A DNA stretch of 22,776 nt from Bacillota bacterium (GTDB taxonomy: Bacteria > Bacillota > Clostridia > Clostridiales > Caloramatoraceae), in contig JAEZLD010000104.1 of NCBI GenBank assembly GCA_023415335.1, forward strand, positions 1-22,776, given 5' to 3'. Made by a program: the position numbers and the translations under genes. This document shows, in pieces, positions 7,568 to 14,749 of the stretch (position 1 is the first letter of the stretch; every line of letters starts with the position of its first letter). Under the pieces are notes generated by a model that had not been told where the DNA came from, did no database searches, and saw nothing but the letters and a program-made list of their open reading frames with translations.

Positions 7568-7938
7568 TCTCTGCACCCTCCTTTACTTTTCTCGAATAGT
7601 GAAATAAGCAGGCAGCCTGCTCCATAGCAGGCTATATCCTTAATGTCAAAGGTAGACCCGAGAAGTATTCTCATGAAGGCATTACCCTGCAGACCTAAAA
7701 TCCTTATTATATTAAAAAACTGCATAAGTTCTGCAAGTATACCTATTAGGAAAAGCCATAATGTCAGATAAGGCAGTCCTTCCGGCAGAAAGGAGCGTAT
7801 CAGGTAGTAGAGCACTGCCATTACCAACACATCTCCTATATACGGCCTTACAAAGCTGTCATTGACATATAGTGCAATGAGCACCTCCACCCCTGTAAAG
7901 ATAATAAAAGCTGTTATATATGAAAGCCTCTTTTTCAT
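7564..7938 (-). CDS. DUF2809 family membrane protein
   Basis: 124-residue integral membrane protein with about four helices. It matches my memory of the DUF2809 pattern: an N-terminal EVLIALYVNDSFVRPYIGDVL block, a central ELMQFFNI helix and a C-terminal block with GSTFDIKDIACYGAGCLL. The function of the family is unknown; the arrangement resembles small VanZ-like proteins. It is the first gene of the five-gene operon and overlaps the regulator start by 4 bp, so it is translationally coupled and may be an accessory to signalling or envelope protection. A GGAG lies about 12 nt before the ATG, which is rather far. Confidence 0.85.
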   Translation of the reverse strand: MKKRLSYITAFIIFTGVEVLIALYVNDSFVRPYIGDVLVMAVLYYLIRSFLPEGLPYLTLWLFLIGILAELMQFFNIIRILGLQGNAFMRILLGSTFDIKDIACYGAGCLLISLFEKSKGGCRE

Positions 7939-7972
7939 ACGCTATTCACACTCCGATTACTATCATATTGTA

Positions 7973-8001
7973 ATTATAATTTGTTGTGTAATGAGTGTCT
8001 A
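7973..8001 (-). promoter_or_regulatory. Promoter of the DUF2809/two-component/ABC operon
   Basis: On the minus strand TAGACA (8001-7996, 5 of 6) is followed after exactly 17 bp by TATAAT (7978-7973). The transcript would start near 7966 with a leader of about 28 nt. Confidence 0.65.
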
Positions 8002-8131
8002 TAGCTTAGGTGTGATGCATTTCCCGGGAAATAAGCATAGTTAAATAAAAGTCTTCCATGAAATATTTAGTAATGGAGTAATATAAAGAAAAATATAATT
8101 ATACTATACTAAATTTGAATGGGGGAATAGT

Positions 8132-10444
8132 ATGGTTGGACGAAAAATTATGGCAGGCGTAACATGTATGCTTATGCTTGCAGGGTGCTTTACTAAGGCA
8201 CCTTTAAAGGCAAAGGCTGTGGACCTATCGGCTTCGCCCATGGTGAGTGAGGCAACCCTGGAGGAAGGTGGGGTAGCAGACCTTGGTGTAGCAAATGAAG
8301 AAAAGATAATTGAGATGCTTAAGAAGGAGGGATTTATTCCTCAGAAGGCTACCTACGAAGAGGCTCATAAGATATATCTACAGTATATGAAGAAGACAGA
8401 AAAGGAAAATACGAAAAATTCTAAGATAACTACCGGCTTTGAGAGGCAGGAGGCTGCTAAGCAGGCCCTTAAAATTAAGAGATATAAATTCAACGAACTG
8501 CCCAAAGATACAAACCCTAAAAAGGTAAAAATATTGGCTATACTTATAGACTATGCTGACTATAAGCACGATAATATAAGCCCTGGGGATACAGATATGT
8601 ACTATGATGACTATAGTGTTCAGCACTATAAGGATATGCTTTTCGGAGACAATGGATATAAAGGACCTAATGGAGAAAACCTCATTTCCATGAAGCAGTA
8701 CTACGCAGAGCAGTCTGGTGGAAGCCTTGATGTGGAAGGCACCGTGGTTGGCTGGTATACTGCTCCTAAAGATGCAAAGTATTATGGAGAACAGGTTGGC
8801 AGCAACAATGATATAAGGCCTAAATATCTTGTGGCCCATGCACTTGCCCAGCTTGCCAATGACCCATCCATAAACCTGGCCGACTATGACCAGCAGGACC
8901 TTTATGATCTAGATGGTGACGGCATATACAACGAGCCTGACGGCATAATAGATTATCTGATGGTTCTTCATGCAGGCGTTGGACAGGAAGCAGGTGGAGG
9001 AGCCCTTGGAACAGATGCTATATGGTCACATAGCTCCAGTATGGGAGGGCTTTATCCAGTAGGGGAATCAGGATATTATGCATATAAGTACACCATAGAG
9101 CCAGAGGATGGAGCAACAGGTGTGTTCGCTCATGAATTTGGTCATAACCTGGGACTTCCAGATGAATACGATACCAATTATTCGTCAGATTCAGGGGAAC
9201 CCATAGGCTACTGGTCAATAATGTCATCTGGCAGCTGGACTGGTAAAATACCTGGAACAGAACCTTCAGGCTTCAGTCCATATGCAAAGATGATATTTGA
9301 GGGGCTGTATGGAGGTAACTGGCAGAACAGAATTCAGCTTGATTCCAACTCCTTATCCAAAACAGGTTCAACGGTAGCTATAAGACAGGCCAACCAGGGA
9401 GGCCAGGTGGTTCAGATAAACCTGCCTGACAGAAACTACTCCATAAATACTCCGCCAGAGGGTACAAAGGAATACTATGGTGGAATAGGAACTGATGGAA
9501 ACCCAATAAAGACCTCAATGACAGCCCAGGTTAGTCTTCCGTCAGCTGCAGCCATCCTTAGCTTTAAGGCCTGGTATGATATCGAGGAAGGATGGGACTT
9601 TGCAACAGTACAGGCAAGGGAGAAGGGGACGGACGAATGGACATGTCTCGAAGGGAACATAACTACTTCTGAGCATAATTCGCAGGCAGAGGTAACACCA
9701 GCTTATGGAATTACTGGAAGCTCCAATGGACAATGGGTAGATGGAGTATTTGACCTTTCGGCCTTTGCAGGGAAGACCATTGAGCTTAAGTTTGAGTATG
9801 AGACCGATAGCTATACCTTTGGACGCGGTTTTTATGTAGATAATATAGCAGTTACCTCAGGAGGTTCTGTTCTGTTTGAGGATGGAGCTGAAGGAACTCC
9901 TAAGTTTACCCTTAACGGCTTTAAGGTAGACACTGGAAAGGTTTCTGCAAAGAACTACTACCTTGTAGAGTGGAGAAACCAAAAGGGAACAGATAGGGGT
10001 CTTGCACATATCAGCACACTTGGACAGGTTATATCCTATGATCCGGGAATGTTAGTATGGTATGTAAACGAATTCTACACTGATAACTGGGGTGCAAACC
10101 ACCCAGGAGGTGGCTTCCTGAGCATAGTTGATGCTGATCAAAATGAACTTGTATGGAAGTACACCACAGGAGAAAAGTCATATGCCAGCAACAAATTCCA
10201 GATGCATGATGCAGCCTTCCACGTGGGCAGCGAGTCTAAAGCCTATATAGACCTGACTAAGGAATATGGAAGAACGCTTACTGACAGTTCTAGGTCTGCA
10301 AGGCCTTTATTTACTGACAAGAAAAGCTACCTCAATCCGGAAATTCCTACCCTGGGAGTTGACCTTCCAAAGCTTGGGATTACCATTAACATATTAAAGC
10401 AGGCAAAGGACGACAGCAGTGCAACACTTCTTATAAAGAAGTAA
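8132..10444 (+). CDS. M6 family metalloprotease, immune inhibitor A-like, exported
   Basis: 770-residue secreted or surface zinc protease. The zinc motif HEFGHNLGLPDEYD starts at H334, giving ligands H334, H338 and D344 with catalytic E335. A calcium-type loop D-L-D-G-D-G (259-264) followed by EPDGIIDY is typical of the InhA/M6 group. After the catalytic domain come a beta-sandwich region with carbohydrate-binding/MAM-like features (roughly 470-590, FKAWYDIEEGWDFATV and FYVDNIAV) and a C-terminal region like that of InhA. The N-terminus has a charged start, a hydrophobic core and LAGC at 16-19, a good lipobox; an AKA site at about 27-29 offers an alternative signal peptidase I cut. The ATG has GGGGG 6 nt upstream. 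InhA enzymes cleave extracellular proteins and peptides. The gene is monocistronic and divergent from the stress operon. Confidence 0.93.
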   Translation: MVGRKIMAGVTCMLMLAGCFTKAPLKAKAVDLSASPMVSEATLEEGGVADLGVANEEKIIEMLKKEGFIPQKATYEEAHKIYLQYMKKTEKENTKNSKITTGFERQEAAKQALKIKRYKFNELPKDTNPKKVKILAILIDYADYKHDNISPGDTDMYYDDYSVQHYKDMLFGDNGYKGPNGENLISMKQYYAEQSGGSLDVEGTVVGWYTAPKDAKYYGEQVGSNNDIRPKYLVAHALAQLANDPSINLADYDQQDLYDLDGDGIYNEPDGIIDYLMVLHAGVGQEAGGGALGTDAIWSHSSSMGGLYPVGESGYYAYKYTIEPEDGATGVFAHEFGHNLGLPDEYDTNYSSDSGEPIGYWSIMSSGSWTGKIPGTEPSGFSPYAKMIFEGLYGGNWQNRIQLDSNSLSKTGSTVAIRQANQGGQVVQINLPDRNYSINTPPEGTKEYYGGIGTDGNPIKTSMTAQVSLPSAAAILSFKAWYDIEEGWDFATVQAREKGTDEWTCLEGNITTSEHNSQAEVTPAYGITGSSNGQWVDGVFDLSAFAGKTIELKFEYETDSYTFGRGFYVDNIAVTSGGSVLFEDGAEGTPKFTLNGFKVDTGKVSAKNYYLVEWRNQKGTDRGLAHISTLGQVISYDPGMLVWYVNEFYTDNWGANHPGGGFLSIVDADQNELVWKYTTGEKSYASNKFQMHDAAFHVGSESKAYIDLTKEYGRTLTDSSRSARPLFTDKKSYLNPEIPTLGVDLPKLGITINILKQAKDDSSATLLIKK

Positions 10445-10449
10445 TCTCC

Positions 10450-10483
10450 CTTTGGGGCAGCTTTAAGCTGCCCCAAAGCTTTT
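10450..10483 (+). terminator. Strong intrinsic terminator after the M6 protease
   Basis: CTTTGGGGCAGCTT (10450-10463) pairs perfectly with AAGCTGCCCCAAAG (10465-10478), giving a 12 to 14 bp stem, followed by CTTTT. It begins 5 nt after the stop codon. Confidence 0.92.
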
Positions 10484-10501
10484 GCCTATCATCAGCCTGC
10501 A

Positions 10502-10531
10502 TTGACAAGCTTTTAAAGCCTGTGCTATGCT
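10502..10531 (+). promoter_or_regulatory. Promoter of the malic enzyme gene
   Basis: A perfect TTGACA (10502-10507), 18 bp, and TATGCT (10526-10531) preceded by TG at 10523-10524, an extended -10. The leader would be about 95 nt and would contain a REP-like copy and a small hairpin TGGCC-ATAA-GGCCA at 10571-10584. Confidence 0.5.
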
Positions 10532-10540
10532 TTTGCTGTC

Positions 10541-10552
10541 AGGGACAGTTAA
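10541..10552 (+). repeat. Dispersed REP-like repeat, copy 5 (one mismatch)
   Basis: AGGGACAGTTAACCC is the reverse orientation of copies 1-4 and differs from the core AGGGACGGTTAA at one base. It lies in the predicted leader of the malic enzyme transcript, about 80 bp before the start codon. Confidence 0.5.
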
Positions 10553-10632
10553 CCCATATATAAAATATTCTGGCCATAAGGCCAACACAAAATATACATA
10601 CTATACTTATGAAAAGAAATGGAGGATTTACT

Positions 10633-11808
10633 ATGGATTATGCAAAGGAAAGCCTAAGGCTTCATGAAGAATGGAAAGGAAAAATAGAGGTTAATTCAAG
10701 GGTGCCAGTAAGCTCAAGGGAGGACTTATCTCTGGCATATACACCAGGGGTTGCCCAGCCATGCCTTGAGATACAGAAGGATATAGACAAATCCTATGAG
10801 CTTACCCGCCGTCACAACCTGTGCCTAGTTGTTACAGACGGCTCAGCAGTGCTTGGCTTAGGCGACATAGGACCTGAGGCAGGAATGCCTGTTATGGAGG
10901 GCAAGTGCGTGCTCTTTAAGTCCTTTGGAGATGTAGACGCCTTCCCGCTGTGTATAAAGAGCAAGGATGTGGAGGAGATAGTCAACACCATATACCTTAT
11001 ATCAGGGAGCTTTGGAGGGGTAAACCTTGAGGACATTGCTGCTCCACGCTGCTTTGAAATCGAAAAAAAGCTTAAGGAAAAGTGTGACATTCCAATATTC
11101 CACGACGATCAGCATGGCACAGCAGTCATCACTCTAGCGGGACTTATGAACGCTCTAAAGGTGGTTGGGAAGTCGAAGGAGGATGTGAGGATAGTCATAA
11201 ATGGTGCAGGTGCAGCTGCCATATCCATAGCAAGGCTGCTATATTCTAGTGGCATGGGGAATATCATCCTCTGTGATAGGAAAGGTGCCATATATGAAGG
11301 AAGGCAGGAGGGCATGAACTCTATAAAGGAGGAGATGGCCCTTATAACCAACCGTGAAAAAAAGAAGGGCTTGCTTTCGGAAATAATTGTGGGGGCAGAT
11401 GTGTTCATAGGAGTATCAGCTCCAGGCTGTGTTACAACGGAAATGGTAAAAACCATGGCTAAGGATGCAATCATATTCGCCTGCGCCAACCCAACGCCTG
11501 AAATATTCCCTGAGGATGCTAAGGCAGGTGGAGCTAAGGTTATTGCCACAGGGAGAAGCGACTTCCCTAATCAGATAAATAATGTTTTAGCCTTCCCGGG
11601 AATATTCAGGGGTACCTTCGATGTAAGGGCAAGGGACATAAACGATGAAATGAAGATTGCGGCAGCTAAGGCTCTGGCAGGACTTATATCAGATGAGGAG
11701 CTTTCTCCGGATTATATCATTCCTGCAGCCTTTGACCCAAGAGTTAAGAATGCGGTTGCTAAGGCAGTTGCCCAGGCTGCAAGAGACAGCGGAGTAGCGA
11801 GGGTATAG
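10633..11808 (+). CDS. NAD(P)-dependent malic enzyme
   Basis: Oxidative decarboxylation of malate to pyruvate and CO2 in the cytoplasm. The 391-residue protein is the short bacterial form. Visible are the N-terminal malate domain with AYTPGVAQPC, the GLGDIGPEAGMPVMEGK block with the catalytic lysine, FHDDQHGTAV with metal-binding acidic residues, and the Rossmann motif INGAGAAA (GAGAAA at 191-196). D in the strand after the glycine motif (LCDRKGAI) suggests NAD preference. I start at ATG 10633, because GGAGG lies 7 nt upstream at 10621-10625; the upstream ATG at 10609 has no such site and would place it inside the coding region. Monocistronic. With PEP carboxykinase further along it could form part of a malate shunt. 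Confidence 0.95.
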   Translation: MDYAKESLRLHEEWKGKIEVNSRVPVSSREDLSLAYTPGVAQPCLEIQKDIDKSYELTRRHNLCLVVTDGSAVLGLGDIGPEAGMPVMEGKCVLFKSFGDVDAFPLCIKSKDVEEIVNTIYLISGSFGGVNLEDIAAPRCFEIEKKLKEKCDIPIFHDDQHGTAVITLAGLMNALKVVGKSKEDVRIVINGAGAAAISIARLLYSSGMGNIILCDRKGAIYEGRQEGMNSIKEEMALITNREKKKGLLSEIIVGADVFIGVSAPGCVTTEMVKTMAKDAIIFACANPTPEIFPEDAKAGGAKVIATGRSDFPNQINNVLAFPGIFRGTFDVRARDINDEMKIAAAKALAGLISDEELSPDYIIPAAFDPRVKNAVAKAVAQAARDSGVARV

Positions 11809-11830
11809 TAAAGGCCATAGTTGCAATAAT

Positions 11831-11866
11831 AAGAGGACTGAAGTAAAGGATGCTTCAGTCCTCTTT
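11831..11866 (+). terminator. Terminator hairpin after malic enzyme
   Basis: AAGAGGACTGAAG (11831-11843) pairs perfectly with CTTCAGTCCTCTT (11853-11865) around a 9-nt loop. The T run after it is short (TTTAT), so termination may be incomplete. Confidence 0.75.
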
Positions 11867-11951
11867 ATGGAGAAAGCACGTATTCCGTCCATAATTTATG
11901 GTACAATAAGAGAGGATTTATTTCCAAATATTATAAAAAGAGGTAAGTAGT

Positions 11952-12713
11952 ATGAGATTAAGCCACATGACATGGCCTGATGCCGAGCAGTACTTCAAGG
12001 GAAATGATACTCTCCTTTTAGCCATAGGAAGTATTGAATGCCACGGAAGGCATATGCCCCTTGGTACCGACACACTGATTCCAGACAAGCTGCTTGAGAT
12101 GATTGATAAAAAGAGCGATATTATGATTGCACCCACCCTTCCATATGGGGCTTGTAGCTCTCTGTCAGATTTTCCTGGAACCATAGACCTTGGAGCAGAC
12201 CTTCTTTATAGGCTTCTTTCAAGGATTACTGACGAATTGTACAAGCATGGTGCAAGACATTTTATTATTCTTAACGGTCATGGGGGCAACATAAAGACCA
12301 TAGACCAGGTGGGTCTTGACCTTCAGCGAAGGGGAGCTATATTAGCAGAGCTTAATTGGTGGCTCATGGCCTGGGACCTTAACCCTAAGTGGAAGGGCGG
12401 CCATGGTGGAGGAGAAGAAGCAGCAGCCATAATGGGGATAGACCCTGGACTTGTGAAGATAAAAGAAAGTCTGGAGCCACTCAAGCTTCACAATGTAACC
12501 GATGAGATTGAGGCCACTGGCTTCACCTCCGTTATGTATAAGGGTGTGGAGATAAATATCCCTAGAACCATCAATACTGTTACAGATAATGGCTGGATTG
12601 GGCCGGACCATCCTACTACAGCAACTGAGAAATGGGGTAAGGAAATGCTCCAGGCTACTTCAGACTATATAGTGGATTTTATAGAAGCATTTAAAAAGGT
12701 AAAGCTTCAGTAG
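11952..12713 (+). CDS. Creatininase family amidohydrolase
   Basis: 253-residue metal-dependent amidohydrolase of the creatininase/MftE fold. Metal-binding motifs are GSIECHGRHMPLGTD (E29, H31, D40), NGHGGN (H110) and GGHGGGEE (H151, E155/E156), in the usual order. Related proteins hydrolyse creatinine, formamidopyrimidine intermediates (ArfB) or trim the mycofactocin peptide. No mycofactocin genes or flavin genes are next to it, so the substrate cannot be told from context. The ATG has AGAGG about 8 nt upstream. A TACAAT at 11902-11907 could be its -10, but no clear -35 is seen. It is preceded and followed by terminator hairpins, so it seems monocistronic. Confidence 0.88.
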   Translation: MRLSHMTWPDAEQYFKGNDTLLLAIGSIECHGRHMPLGTDTLIPDKLLEMIDKKSDIMIAPTLPYGACSSLSDFPGTIDLGADLLYRLLSRITDELYKHGARHFIILNGHGGNIKTIDQVGLDLQRRGAILAELNWWLMAWDLNPKWKGGHGGGEEAAAIMGIDPGLVKIKESLEPLKLHNVTDEIEATGFTSVMYKGVEINIPRTINTVTDNGWIGPDHPTTATEKWGKEMLQATSDYIVDFIEAFKKVKLQ

Positions 12714-12791
12714 GGGATGAGATTGCATACCAATAAGAAGCAATCAGATAAGGATGTACTAACAGCCTTTCGGAGATTAAAAGTTAATGTT

Positions 12792-12830
12792 GAACCCCCA
12801 TGCCTAAATAAAAAGGCATGGGGGTTCTAT
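12792..12830 (+). terminator. Terminator hairpin after the creatininase gene
   Basis: GAACCCCCATGCCT (12792-12805) pairs perfectly with AGGCATGGGGGTTC (12814-12827) around an 8-nt A-rich loop. The T run is interrupted (TTCTATTAT). It lies about 80 nt after the stop, between convergent genes. Confidence 0.75.
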
Positions 12831-12860
12831 TATAAAGCATATTACAACAGTGCTACTCAC

Positions 12861-12920
12861 AGGATTTTAAAGTTAAAGAAAAGCATACTATTGCTAATTA
12901 GGCTTTCCTTCTAAAATCCT
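12861..12920. repeat. Imperfect inverted repeat between convergent genes
   Basis: AGGATTTTA (12861-12869) is mirrored exactly by TAAAATCCT (12912-12920), and the inner arms AAGAAAAGC and GGCTTTCCTT extend the pairing imperfectly. It lies 31 bp after the deoR-type stop on the minus strand. No T run follows, so it is only a weak terminator candidate for the leftward operon. Confidence 0.35.
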
Positions 12921-12950
12921 TTCTTGTTCAACTTCAACAGTTCGTTATAC

Positions 12951-13712
12951 TTAGTATAGCTCTATACTGGTGTGGTTTACCAGATTCTCCAGCTCTGGGG
13001 TAGGGCCTGCTTCGGTTATTATGCCCGTAAATCTCTCAAGCGGAGCAAATTTATAGTTTGCAAAGTAGTAGAACTTTTCCTTCTCCATAAGCATATATGC
13101 ATTCCTGCTGCACTGCATTACAGCCTTTTTAGTTATTCCATCCTCTGCTTCAAAGGTGGTGAAAAAATTCGTAGATAAGTCCAGCCCACTGGAGCCCATG
13201 AATGCCTGGTCAAAATGGAACTGCTTAAGAAATTCTATGGAGGCAGCCCCTACAAAGGAATTAAGCGTAGCGTTTGCAATCCCTCCGCAGCTTATGACCT
13301 TAAGGCTTGGGCTTTTGACCAATGTGGGTATTATATCGATCATGTTGGAAACCACCGTAAGCTTCATGCTGGATTTGACCAGCTTTTCCGCCAGCAACAG
13401 ATTGATTGTGGAGGCATCAAGATATATGGTAGTGTTATCCTTTATAAGACCGAAGGCCTTCTCGGCTATGGAAAGCTTGGCCTCTCTGTTTATGTTAATC
13501 CTGTTTTCGAAGGTCTTATCCATAGGGTTGGGCTTGTTCATTATGGCCCCCCCATAAATACGCACTAGCATGCCTTCACTCTCAAGCTTGTTCAGGTCTT
13601 TTCTGATGCAGTCCTCAGTTACAGAGAAGATATCCTTGAGATTCTTTACCTCTACCTTTCCGTCCTTCTGCAGAAGCTCCAGTATTCTCTTTTGCCTTTC
13701 AGATGCATACAT
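12951..13712 (-). CDS. DeoR/GlpR family transcriptional regulator of sugar metabolism
   Basis: 253-residue repressor. The N-terminal winged helix (about 1-57) carries the DeoR signature, with recognition helix SVTEDCIRKDLNKLESEGMLVRIYGGA; C replaces the common T or S before IRKDL. The C-terminal part is the sugar-phosphate-sensing domain related to ribose phosphate isomerase (YLDASTINLLLAE, VVSNMIDI, GGIANATLNSFVGA, FMGSSGLDL, FEAEDGITKKAV). An AAGGAGG site is upstream of the ATG at 13712. It is the last gene of pfp-fba-deoR and probably controls that operon and perhaps tkt through the CAATAAAA repeats; its effector would be a phosphorylated sugar. The binding link is inference from position. 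Confidence 0.9.
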   Translation of the reverse strand: MYASERQKRILELLQKDGKVEVKNLKDIFSVTEDCIRKDLNKLESEGMLVRIYGGAIMNKPNPMDKTFENRININREAKLSIAEKAFGLIKDNTTIYLDASTINLLLAEKLVKSSMKLTVVSNMIDIIPTLVKSPSLKVISCGGIANATLNSFVGAASIEFLKQFHFDQAFMGSSGLDLSTNFFTTFEAEDGITKKAVMQCSRNAYMLMEKEKFYYFANYKFAPLERFTGIITEAGPTPELENLVNHTSIELY

Positions 13713-13726
13713 TCTACCACCTCCTT

Positions 13727-13768
13727 ATAAAAGGGAACTGGCTGGGTTTCATAGTCCCCGCCAGCTCC
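13727..13768 (-). terminator. Hairpin between fba and the regulator (partial terminator)
   Basis: On the minus strand GGAGCTGGCGGGG (13768-13756) pairs with CCCAGCCAGTTCC (13746-13734), with one G-U and one mismatch, then CTTTTAT. The regulator's ribosome binding site follows directly. It probably lowers regulator expression relative to pfp and fba. Confidence 0.6.
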
Positions 13769-13786
13769 TGAAGAAAATTTTACTGA

Positions 13787-14728
13787 TTAAAGGTCGGCTT
13801 TTCCTTCGCTTCCAAGTACGTTCTTTATCTTATGGGCAACTATGGTCTTTACGTTAGCCCTTCCAACCTTCAGGTATTCTCTTGGGTCAAATGCTGATGG
13901 ATTGTTCCAAAGTACCTCTCTTACTCCTGCTGTCATTGCAAGCCTAAGGTCTGAATCTATGTTTATCTTGCATACTGCTGACCTTGCAGCCTGCCTGAGC
14001 ATATCCTCAGGAATTCCTATAGCATCCTTTAAGCTTCCGCCGTTTGCCTGGATTATCTTAACGTATTCCTGTGAAACGCTTGATGCACCGTGGAGAACAA
14101 TTGGGAAACCTGGAAGACGCTTTGAAACCTCATCCAGTATGTCAAATCTAAGCTGTGGCTTCTGGCCTGGCTTGAACTTGAATGCACCATGGCTTGTTCC
14201 TATAGCTATTGCCAGAGAGTCAACTCCTGTACGGCTCACAAACTCCTCAACCTCATCTGGATGGGTGTATTTTGCATCTTCAGCACTAACCTTTACGTCA
14301 TCCTCTATTCCGGCAAGCTGTCCAAGCTCTCCTTCTACAACTACGCCTTTGCTGTGGGCATATTCTACTACCTTTTTGGTAAGTGCGATGTTATCCTCGA
14401 AGGAATGATGGGAGCCATCTATCATAACTGAGGTAAAGCCCCCGTCTATGCAGGATTTGCATATTTCAAAGTCTGCGCCGTGGTCAAGATGAAGTGCTAT
14501 TGGAATATCGTTTTCAATAAGAGCAGCCTCAACCAGCTTTACCAGATAGGTATGGTTTGCATACTTTCTGGCTCCAGCTGATACCTGGAGTATAAGAGGA
14601 GACCTGAGCTCTCCTGCAGCCTCTGTTATTCCCTGTACAATCTCCATATTGTTAACGTTAAAGGCTCCTATAGCGTATCCGCCCTCATAAGCCTTCTTAA
14701 ACATTTCTGTTGTTGTTACTAATGCCAT
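13787..14728 (-). CDS. fba: Class II fructose-1,6-bisphosphate aldolase
   Basis: 313-residue zinc aldolase that cleaves fructose-1,6-bisphosphate to DHAP and glyceraldehyde-3-phosphate; class II enzymes often also act on sedoheptulose-1,7-bisphosphate. Motifs are GAFNVNNMEI (21-30), the metal and catalytic region HLDHGAD with H80, D82 and H83, GELGQLAG, AIGTSHG with a zinc histidine, LHGASS, and INIDSDLR for phosphate binding. The length fits class IIB enzymes. It starts 21 nt after pfp stops and has AAGGATG upstream of the ATG. Class II tagatose-bisphosphate or ketose-bisphosphate aldolases look alike, but the neighbour pfp favours fructose/sedoheptulose bisphosphate. Confidence 0.92.
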   Translation of the reverse strand: MALVTTTEMFKKAYEGGYAIGAFNVNNMEIVQGITEAAGELRSPLILQVSAGARKYANHTYLVKLVEAALIENDIPIALHLDHGADFEICKSCIDGGFTSVMIDGSHHSFEDNIALTKKVVEYAHSKGVVVEGELGQLAGIEDDVKVSAEDAKYTHPDEVEEFVSRTGVDSLAIAIGTSHGAFKFKPGQKPQLRFDILDEVSKRLPGFPIVLHGASSVSQEYVKIIQANGGSLKDAIGIPEDMLRQAARSAVCKINIDSDLRLAMTAGVREVLWNNPSAFDPREYLKVGRANVKTIVAHKIKNVLGSEGKADL

Positions 14729-14749
14729 ATTAAATCATCCTTTCTTGAA

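Noticed and set aside
2422..7576. A true BceRS-BceAB bacitracin module
   Set aside because: The permease has a duplicated 4-helix FtsX plan with two external domains rather than the BceB topology, so the name is not justified.
10609..10632. Upstream start for malic enzyme, eight codons longer
   Set aside because: It would put the GGAGG ribosome binding site inside the gene; the ATG at 10633 is correctly spaced.
12717..12914. 65-codon ORF directly after the creatininase stop
   Set aside because: It runs straight through a perfect 14-bp terminator hairpin and part of a second inverted repeat, resembles no family, and has no separate ribosome binding site beyond GGGG touching its ATG.
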